Shown here piece by piece: positions 57,754 to 64,000 of a stretch of 64,000 nt of DNA. The notes below the pieces were generated by a model, which ran no database searches, was not told where the DNA came from, and worked only from the letters and a program-made list of their open reading frames with translations. Made by a program: the position numbers and the translations under genes. The DNA lies in contig LN913013.1 of assembly GCA_001487125.1 (NCBI GenBank), forward strand, positions 1,715,110 to 1,779,109, given 5' to 3'. This DNA comes from Gabonibacter massiliensis. Lineage in GTDB: Bacteria > Bacteroidota > Bacteroidia > Bacteroidales > Marinifilaceae. Positions within the stretch are counted from its first letter, which is position 1. Each line of letters starts with the position of its first letter.

Positions 57754-57834
57754 TTAATAGAAATTTAATTTCGAAGATGAACTGTTCTCTATCATCTCCA
57801 TGTTCATGATAACGAAGACTATATTCCCCGTCAT
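57754..57834 (-). CDS. Short leader ORF before Ig-like gene B
   Basis: 26 codons plus stop, ATGACGGGGAATATAGTC behind GAAGGAGGATA. A one-base difference from the A leader ends it 19 bases before the Ig-like start instead of overlapping it. Peptide begins MTGNIVFVIMNMEM. Confidence 0.4.
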   Translation of the reverse strand: MTGNIVFVIMNMEMIENSSSSKLNFY

Positions 57835-58133
57835 TATCCTCCTTCGAATTATTTTCAGATCACATTTAACAAGCCGATTCTTTTACAAAATACCACCTCC
57901 TTCTCTCTTTTTAATCACTCAATCATAAAATCATTATATATCCTAATCACAGAATCCCTTAATCCTTCTATTTATTGTAAATTTTAAATTGTAGATTGTA
58001 AATTAACTGCTTTTCGTAATCTACAATCGTCAATCATTTTAATCACTCAATCACAAAATCATTATATCTCTCAATCCCCTAATCTTTTAATTTCTGAATC
58101 ATTTTCATCGTCATTTTTTCTCCGGGAACCAAA
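57835..58133. other. Non-coding stretch upstream of the Ig-like B leader
   Basis: Begins with TGTGATCTGAAAATA, which is shared with the two other Ig leaders and may include their promoter (TAAATGTG as a -7-like box). Farther out are intergenic repeat words (AATCACTCAATC, AATTTTAAATTGTAGATTG, TCTACAATCGTC, AATCACAAAATC). No gene seen. Confidence 0.5.
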
Positions 58134-58166
58134 AAGGGCGAAAGAACTTTCGCCTCTTTCGCCCTT
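58134..58166 (-). terminator. Hairpin terminator between GldFG fusion and Ig-like genes
   Basis: Perfect 12-bp stem AAGGGCGAAAGA/TCTTTCGCCCTT with a 9-base loop; on the minus strand five T follow. It separates the ABC/Gld operon from the Ig-like cassettes, which therefore need their own promoters. Confidence 0.7.
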
Positions 58167-58432
58167 CACACTACGATTCTTACCCAACACCATTTAACCT
58201 AACTTATAATTCATTTTTAGATCCTACTCTAAATAATATCCATATTTTATAGGATTTCCCTTTATCTGTTTTAGCCGAAACTCCAACTTTTGATGTAGAT
58301 TAAAACTGATCTTGCTATCTTTAAATCATAAATCTTTTAATTCAGGTTTTGGTGTTTAGAGATCAGGAGACTCATACAGTCTCCCAATCCCTTCATCACC
58401 TAATCATATTAATCACTAATCATAAAAAGCTA
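58167..58432. other. Gap after the GldFG fusion
   Basis: About 265 bases of AT-rich DNA with repeat words near 58315-58430 (AATCATAAATC, AATCCCTTCATCACCTAATC). No ORF, RNA fold or site recognised. Confidence 0.4.
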
Positions 58433-60799
58433 TTAACGCCCTCTTCTCCTGATCCACATAAACAAATACAGTAAGAGCAAAAGTCCCGGAAATACTCCCA
58501 TCAACATATAATTAAGCACTTCCGCACCACCTTCCGTGGTAGAAATTCTATTATCTATCGATGCCGGACGACGAACATCGATCGGCACTTCCCCATCCGA
58601 CAACCAATAGAAACCTCCTTGCACTATCCCGAAATTAGCAACCCACAAAGGCGAACGGGAACGACCGAACTCTCCGTCGCTGATACAATCCGCATCTCCT
58701 AATACGATAATTCTCTGCTCTTTATCTCCCATTTTACGAGACAATGCTAATCCCAAGGTGTAAGATTGCTGCACTTCTCCCACTTCCGGATTATACTTCA
58801 CATCTTCCTCATTGATAATCTCTTTTGTTTCCAACTCGTTCCAACAAGTGGAATCGGAAACAAACATCGGAGTTACTTTAAATCCTTTATCCTCGGTATA
58901 TTCCAATCCGGTAGCCGAAGGCATAACAATCACATAACTCCGTCTTAATGCATTAAATACGTAGGCTAAATCACCAGCTTCTTTTGTCGGTTTCATCACG
59001 ATCAGATCGATCGGAAGAGCCGGGACTGTATAACCGGCAAACGGACCAAGATTGATATTATCCTGCTTTTTCTCTTCCTCCGGATCCTTTGCTTTAGGCG
59101 GTTGAATCAGGAATCCGTCCATAAACTTTACGCCGAATTGCTCTACCACCGGATTCATCACCTCCTGTCGTCTCGGTTCTCCGATAATCATGAGGTTACC
59201 GCCACGGGCAATATACTTATCCAAATTTACTTTCTCAGCCTCCGTCATGGGCTGTCTCATCTCCGCAATCACGAGAATATTCACATCATCCGGAATTTCC
59301 TTATCGAGTGTAACATCTTTGTAATCGAATCCTTGATTAATTAACGAACTTCGAAAAGACGGCATATGCGTAAACATGCAATAATTTCGCTCACCCGGTC
59401 GGTCGGTCTCCCGCTCCCCATGTCCGGTCAGGAATCCGACCGTTGGTAATTTCATCACCAAACGTTTCAAAGCGGCTGTAATCTCTGCCTCACCCGGGTA
59501 TCTTTGTTGACCATCATATATCCGTAAAAACGTCTTTTCTCCGCTTTCTCGTTCTATTAATCGAGTAAAACGATTTCCTTCTGTCGTGGTTAAATCGATT
59601 TGTTTCCGAATCTGTTCCGGAGTCAATACCTTCTTCGGATTCATCTTTTTTCGCTCCATCTCTTTTTTCGCCTTCTCTTCGTATGTCATACCGGGATATA
59701 TCTTTTCTAACTGATCGTTTTTAATCGTATCGTAATAGAAAACGTATTCCATTTTAATCTCCGGTTTAAACCGAGTATATTGCTCAAATAATCGGATATC
59801 ATTATTATAGTTTTCAGGGTCCCCAATTTCAGCAAATCGATCCAAGATATTCACGTAAGAAGTAATTGTCATTCCCCCCGTAGCACGTTTAATAATCTCT
59901 TGACTATTCGGTGTCAAGGTGTTCATTTTCATCTGAGTGGCATCGTAATAGAATTTAAATACCGGACGAGACGAGACATAAGCCAAAACAATCGCTAAAA
60001 TCCACACTCCCGCATATTTACCCAAAGAAACCATCCAACTCACTTTCTGACGCCTTGTTTGCATACGGATAATCGTCATAAAAAGGAAAAGAGCGATCAC
60101 CACGAAAAAATAAAGCAGGTCCTCCGTGGAAACCAAACCTCCCACAAAAGCCCCAGCTCTTCCGGAAATTCCGAACCAATAGGTAATATCCCGCAATATG
60201 GCGATACCTTGCCACATTCCCTTCACGTAGGTCAATACAGCCAGAATAGCCAACGTCCCCACGGCCGCCACTATCTGGTAGGAGGTCAAACTGGACATAA
60301 ACAACCCGATGGAGACGTAAATGCACAACAACAGGTAAACCCCCAACAACCCGGATAAAATAAGAGTAACGTCCGCATGTTCAATTACCACGATAGCGTA
60401 TATGGCATACACCACCAACACGCCGATCAGGGCCAACCCGTAAATCATCATGGCTAAATACTTACCTAAAATAATTTGCGTGTTCGTAATCGGGGAGGAG
60501 TAGAGCAGTTTAATGGAGCCGCTGCCCAATTCCCTACTCATCAATCCCATTGTCAACAGGGGAATATAGAGATACAGATAGGATTGCACATTCGAAAACA
60601 AACCACTCCAACCGGCAAAAAAACCGAGGGTAAGGTTTATATGCTGATATCCCATCACCTGCCCCTCTGCAACTTGGGAGATCATACCGGAAAACAGCAT
60701 TCCGGTTTGAAAAGTGAATATAATTAAAATCAACCAGGCTATCGGAGAATAAAATAGATCTCTTAGCTCTGTTTTTGCTATCTTGAATATTGTTCTCAT
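58433..60799 (-). CDS. GldF-GldG-type fusion: ABC-2 permease joined to GldG-like substrate domain
   Basis: 788 residues. About 1-250 is an ABC-2 permease with six membrane helices (KTELRDLFYSPIAWLILIIF, LGSGSIKLLYSSPITNTQIILGKYLA). About 260-760 is a GldG-like periplasmic part with MNTLTPNSQEIIKRATGGMTITSYVNI, VGFLTGHGERE and NLMIIGEPRRQEVMNPVVEQFGVKF, and a last membrane helix (VFPGLLLLLYLFMWI) at 768-785. In gliding Bacteroidetes GldF and GldG are separate and work with the ATPase GldA; here they are one protein. Gliding is not implied. It sits 24 bases after the ABC ATPase gene. Confidence 0.92.
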   Translation of the reverse strand: MRTIFKIAKTELRDLFYSPIAWLILIIFTFQTGMLFSGMISQVAEGQVMGYQHINLTLGFFAGWSGLFSNVQSYLYLYIPLLTMGLMSRELGSGSIKLLYSSPITNTQIILGKYLAMMIYGLALIGVLVVYAIYAIVVIEHADVTLILSGLLGVYLLLCIYVSIGLFMSSLTSYQIVAAVGTLAILAVLTYVKGMWQGIAILRDITYWFGISGRAGAFVGGLVSTEDLLYFFVVIALFLFMTIIRMQTRRQKVSWMVSLGKYAGVWILAIVLAYVSSRPVFKFYYDATQMKMNTLTPNSQEIIKRATGGMTITSYVNILDRFAEIGDPENYNNDIRLFEQYTRFKPEIKMEYVFYYDTIKNDQLEKIYPGMTYEEKAKKEMERKKMNPKKVLTPEQIRKQIDLTTTEGNRFTRLIERESGEKTFLRIYDGQQRYPGEAEITAALKRLVMKLPTVGFLTGHGERETDRPGERNYCMFTHMPSFRSSLINQGFDYKDVTLDKEIPDDVNILVIAEMRQPMTEAEKVNLDKYIARGGNLMIIGEPRRQEVMNPVVEQFGVKFMDGFLIQPPKAKDPEEEKKQDNINLGPFAGYTVPALPIDLIVMKPTKEAGDLAYVFNALRRSYVIVMPSATGLEYTEDKGFKVTPMFVSDSTCWNELETKEIINEEDVKYNPEVGEVQQSYTLGLALSRKMGDKEQRIIVLGDADCISDGEFGRSRSPLWVANFGIVQGGFYWLSDGEVPIDVRRPASIDNRISTTEGGAEVLNYMLMGVFPGLLLLLYLFMWIRRRGR

Positions 60800-60823
60800 C
60801 TTTAACGAAATAAATTTAATAGA

Positions 60824-61744
60824 TTATTTTTTAGACAATTCGGCAAAAATCGTATCCAAAGAACTCTTCTCTTGTTGAAGCTCCGACAACTGCCAACCGC
60901 GTGTATAACTGGCCTCCACGATATGATCCATCGCCTCCCGGGCATCCGAGAATTGTACGCGGAAGCGGGGACCTCCCAACTCTTCCACGCGGACCACTCC
61001 CGGAAGCGCCTCGATCTCCTCTACCGGGGGCATGGCCCCCAGCGAAACCAAAATCGTACTCGGTTTAATATAATTATCAAATTCATCTACCGTTCCGGCG
61101 AAAACCATACTCCCTTGCTCGATCATCCGGATATAATCGCAAGTGGCCTGAACCTCGGGCAAGATATGCGTGGAGAGGATCACCGTACGATCTTGGGCAA
61201 TCTCCTTGATCAGGTGGCGGATCTCCACGATCTGGTTCGGGTCCAACCCGTTTGTCGGTTCATCCAACACCACGAACTCGGGGTTATGAATAATCGCCTG
61301 GGCAATCCCGACCCGTTGTTGATAACCCCCGGAGAGATTCCGGATCACCCGCTTGGCAAAATGAGAGATTCCGCAACGTCCCATCGCCTCTTTTATCGCT
61401 TTGGGTACCTCCCGATCCCGGATATGCCGGATCTCCGCGCAAAACTCCAGGTATTCCCATACCGTCAGATCCGGATGCAAAGGCGGTACCTGCGGTAGAA
61501 AACCGATATGGCGTTTGGCCTCTACCGGGTTTTCCCGTATGCTCACCCCCTTGATATACACATCCCCCTCCGTCTGCTTTAACACCCCGCACATGATATT
61601 CATGGTCGTGGACTTCCCGGCTCCGTTGGAGCCGAGTAATCCGTAAATACCATTCTTCGTAATCTCGAAATCGATATCCCGTATCGCCCACTGCACACTA
61701 TAACGATGGGATAAATGTTCTAACTTTAAAATCGGTTCTTCCAT
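60824..61744 (-). CDS. ABC transporter ATP-binding protein (GldA-like)
   Basis: 306 residues. Walker A GLLGSNGAGKSTTMNIMCG (about 35-53), Q-loop GFLPQVPPLHPDLTV, signature NLSGGYQQRVGIAQAII, Walker B FVVLDEPTNGLDP, switch His in VILSTHILPEVQ, then a C-terminal extension typical of ABC-2 ATPases. Energises the adjacent GldF-GldG fusion and possibly also the ABC-2-like domains of the two 1109-residue proteins, which have no ATPase of their own nearby (inference). Confidence 0.95.
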   Translation of the reverse strand: MEEPILKLEHLSHRYSVQWAIRDIDFEITKNGIYGLLGSNGAGKSTTMNIMCGVLKQTEGDVYIKGVSIRENPVEAKRHIGFLPQVPPLHPDLTVWEYLEFCAEIRHIRDREVPKAIKEAMGRCGISHFAKRVIRNLSGGYQQRVGIAQAIIHNPEFVVLDEPTNGLDPNQIVEIRHLIKEIAQDRTVILSTHILPEVQATCDYIRMIEQGSMVFAGTVDEFDNYIKPSTILVSLGAMPPVEEIEALPGVVRVEELGGPRFRVQFSDAREAMDHIVEASYTRGWQLSELQQEKSSLDTIFAELSKK

Positions 61745-61785
61745 ACAATATGATTTATCATTTTTACAAACTTTTTCTTAGACAT

Positions 61786-63441
61786 TTAATATTCACTTCC
61801 ACTTACTTTCGATGTAATCTCTTTAGCCGAAACCACCCGACCGCTCAACTGTTCCGTCTTCAGCAATTTCGGATCATCTCTATCCACTATACTATAAAAA
61901 GCCAATTTCCCGTTAATTCCTCCAACTACCAAAACCTGAAAATTGCCATCACGCCCCACAAAGGTTACTTTTTCTCCAAAATCCGAAATCAATGGAAAAT
62001 TCATGTATTCTCTATCTTTATCAATATAATTTACAGCATTTCCATTCGAATAGATAATCATAGGAGTCTCGCTTAACGTTCCAGATAAAACAAAGGAATC
62101 ATCCGGAACCTTCACAGAACACTCTATCAATTTGGAAAGGAGCGTTCCCGGAAAAGGTCCCCATCCAGCAGTTGCCTGTACTAACTCTCCGGTATTTCCA
62201 TTCGCCCCACACTCTCCATAATATGTTTTACCGTTTAAATTATATAGCAATGAATACCTATATATCGGTGGCACTCCCATCCAACCTCCTTCAAAACCAG
62301 CATAACATCCTATATCCAACATTTTCGTACCTTGTGGCATATTCCATACTGGAGGACATTGGCTTACAGTAGAAGAATAACGCACCGGAATTAATTTACT
62401 TGTTGAATACGCTGGATCCCATGGCATCGATCCTTCCGGTTGTTTATCTGCAAAAATAACCATGATCACCCTGTTATGCTTTTCATCGTAACAAGGGAAA
62501 GAAGATCTAAGTCCATATTGCTTCCGTCCGAATTTTGTAATCTTATATCCTTTCTCATCCAAAAAATAGGGAGTAGTCATAAAAGCTCCTCCTAAATTAT
62601 TATTAGACAGTTGCCTTCTGAATAACCGCCCGTCTTCGGTCGTAACAAAAGTGGTTCTTCCGACTTTGGCATCATTTTCCCATGCATCGACACGAGCGAC
62701 CGGTTTAAAATCTGCAGGAGTTCCGTTACCGAACTGATCTTTTAATTCCGCTACTTTTAAAAAATTTTCCGGACGGAATTCATAAGCGACCTTGTCCGTG
62801 ATAATAGTTCCCGAACCGAGGGGACCGATATTTTTAGCTGTTCTGGTATAAGCCAAGAATAACGGTTTACCCGGGATATTCTCCCCGTTTGCCTTATCGT
62901 AAGTATCCTTGATCTCAAAGATCGTCTTGTTGGTCTGTTTATCCACGTAGCGATCGATATAATAACACTTGGCATTTCCCCCATCTTCCGCCAACACGAA
63001 CCAATCACCCGATCCCCTCGTTGCCGTGATAAAATAAATTACTTTTGACATAAAACGGGTACCCGTTTCTTTATCGATAACAGTAAACGTTCCCGGCAGA
63101 GATTTATTTTCTGCTAAAAATTCCGTCAAATTGACCTTTTTAACCACCGAATCAACTTTAATATCAAAATCAGCCTCCTCCCCGATGAGGACATTTTTTA
63201 TACGCCACTCGTAGCGGACCTCTTTTTCCCGTTGAGCCGAATCGGTTTCCCATTTAAAAGCTTTATGACCGCGAAACTCCATGACCTCCCCTTCCTTGCC
63301 ATAAATTGCTATCGGCTGTGCAATAGGATCGGCATACCATTTCGGTTCGTTGAGACTTTTATAGTCATAATTTCCCTCGTCTTCCAAACAACCGATCAAC
63401 AAAAAGAAAGACAAGTAAAACAGTATATTTAGTTTTTTCAT
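61786..63441 (-). CDS. PKD-like family lipoprotein
   Basis: 551 residues. Lipobox LLIGC at 14-18 followed by LEDEGNYDY, the typical start of this lipoprotein family. An Ig/PKD-like N-terminal part (about 25-140, VRYEWRIKNVLIGEEADFDI) is followed by a beta-propeller-like remainder with repeated surface segments (WFVLAEDGGNAKCYYID, GRLFRRQLSNNNLGGAFM, FQVLVVGGINGKLAFYSIVD). Such proteins occur behind SusC/SusD and DUF4843 genes and are taken to be surface-exposed ligand binders. Ligand unknown. Confidence 0.88.
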   Translation of the reverse strand: MKKLNILFYLSFFLLIGCLEDEGNYDYKSLNEPKWYADPIAQPIAIYGKEGEVMEFRGHKAFKWETDSAQREKEVRYEWRIKNVLIGEEADFDIKVDSVVKKVNLTEFLAENKSLPGTFTVIDKETGTRFMSKVIYFITATRGSGDWFVLAEDGGNAKCYYIDRYVDKQTNKTIFEIKDTYDKANGENIPGKPLFLAYTRTAKNIGPLGSGTIITDKVAYEFRPENFLKVAELKDQFGNGTPADFKPVARVDAWENDAKVGRTTFVTTEDGRLFRRQLSNNNLGGAFMTTPYFLDEKGYKITKFGRKQYGLRSSFPCYDEKHNRVIMVIFADKQPEGSMPWDPAYSTSKLIPVRYSSTVSQCPPVWNMPQGTKMLDIGCYAGFEGGWMGVPPIYRYSLLYNLNGKTYYGECGANGNTGELVQATAGWGPFPGTLLSKLIECSVKVPDDSFVLSGTLSETPMIIYSNGNAVNYIDKDREYMNFPLISDFGEKVTFVGRDGNFQVLVVGGINGKLAFYSIVDRDDPKLLKTEQLSGRVVSAKEITSKVSGSEY

Positions 63442-63460
63442 AACAGATCTTTTTTAATTA

Positions 63461-64000
63461 TTAAATTTCCACCGTTATTTCTCCGAACTCATCTGTCTGT
63501 CCCGGATTATCGGCTAACCATTTCTTAAATTTCAATACATACTCAATGGCCAAATCCGGACGATTGGTTATCAACTCCTCGTTAAATTCTCCCTTCGGAT
63601 CGGCATGTTGCAAAAACAATTTATATTTCTTTTGCGAATAGCGTCCCAAAAGCGTTATTTCTACCTCTGTGGTCCACCATTCCGGTTTTGACTCGAGGGC
63701 AGTAAAAACAATCACGGCCCGACGACGTTCGTATTGCCCCAGCTCCAAACTTTCCATCGGAACCAATTCGACAATCAATCTCACTCCTCCTTCCAAAGTT
63801 TTCAATCGATCCGTATACAAAAGTTTTACATGTATCGTATCTTTGATATCCGATTGTCCCGGAGAAATCGGTTTAGCGTGAAACGTGTAGTAGTCATCTA
63901 ACTTATATTCATCTGCGTTAGCCGTTGTTCCCTCTTTTACCACTCTTAACCCGAATTTCAGGTCGGAAGTCAAAGGAGTTCCCGAGAATTGAACCACCAA
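63461..64000 (-). CDS. DUF4843 domain protein, N-terminus outside the window
   Basis: 179 residues to the edge; the true start and lipobox lie beyond 64000. The visible part is an Ig-like beta-sandwich (VQFSGTPLTSDLKFGLRVVKEGTTANADEYKLDD...DTIHVKLLYTD) with a C-terminal helical end (LAIEYVLKFKKWLADNPGQTDEFG). DUF4843 lipoproteins normally follow SusC and SusD genes, which I expect just outside the window. Its stop is 19 bases before the PKD-like gene. Confidence 0.85.
   Translation of the reverse strand: MVVQFSGTPLTSDLKFGLRVVKEGTTANADEYKLDDYYTFHAKPISPGQSDIKDTIHVKLLYTDRLKTLEGGVRLIVELVPMESLELGQYERRRAVIVFTALESKPEWWTTEVEITLLGRYSQKKYKLFLQHADPKGEFNEELITNRPDLAIEYVLKFKKWLADNPGQTDEFGEITVEI

Noticed and set aside
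58433-60799. Gliding motility function for the GldF-GldG fusion
   Set aside because: No other gld or spr genes are seen; the fused form with a separate ATPase is common in non-motile Bacteroidetes.

Overview
The window looks like a chromosomal piece of a gut Bacteroidales, most likely Odoribacteraceae (Butyricimonas/Odoribacter-like). That placement is inference. It rests on TonB/Sus-type surface genes, DUF4843 and PKD-like lipoproteins, an S46 dipeptidyl-peptidase, several promoters of the Bacteroidetes type (TTTG, about 19-20 nt, TAnnTTTG), little use of Shine-Dalgarno sequences, and a joined str-S10-spc-alpha ribosomal cluster.

Layout. 1-12620 is mixed core and accessory DNA: a cut S46 peptidase, rlmN, a lipocalin, rmuC, an ECF sigma gene interrupted by an in-frame amber codon, a sugar nucleotidyltransferase plus hexosamine-kinase-like pair, a heavy-metal-type locus (Cys-rich membrane protein, TonB receptor, HMA protein with a Cys-rich tail), a thioredoxin-fold lipoprotein lacking CXXC, and lpxH. 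12859-23406 is housekeeping: a ComM-type ATPase, pyrophosphatase, gmhA, oxyR, dnaJ/grpE, radC, rpsT, three tandem tRNA-Glu genes (two UUC, one CUC), rsmI, aquaporin and enolase. 23600-42241 is one long minus-strand ribosomal and translation cluster from a strong promoter before rpsL to a hairpin terminator after rplQ, including fusA, secY, map, infA and rpoA. 42655-48703 holds an orphan hybrid histidine kinase, dprA and gdhA.

48837-64000 (minus strand) is the most unusual part. It begins, beyond the window edge, as the tail of what looks like a SusC/SusD-type operon: DUF4843 protein, PKD-like lipoprotein, ABC ATPase and a GldF-GldG fusion. A hairpin terminator follows. Then come three small secreted proteins that read like immunoglobulin V-type domains, two of them without the usual disulfide, and two 1109-residue paralogs that join an ABC-2-like membrane domain, an M1-peptidase-like region lacking HEXXH, and a golvesin/xanthan-lyase-type C-terminal domain. 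Each large protein is preceded by an Ig-like gene, so the region is built of duplicated cassettes. Every Ig-like gene has a conserved leader containing a short ORF with a strong Shine-Dalgarno sequence, and the two most similar ones share a hairpin just after the stop codon. I infer a cell-envelope export or surface-recognition system; its function is unknown.

A family of AT-rich, often palindromic intergenic repeats, made of words like ATTTTAGATTGTAAATT and AATCACCTAATCTC, sits between many genes, including inside the ribosomal cluster and at the cassette boundaries.
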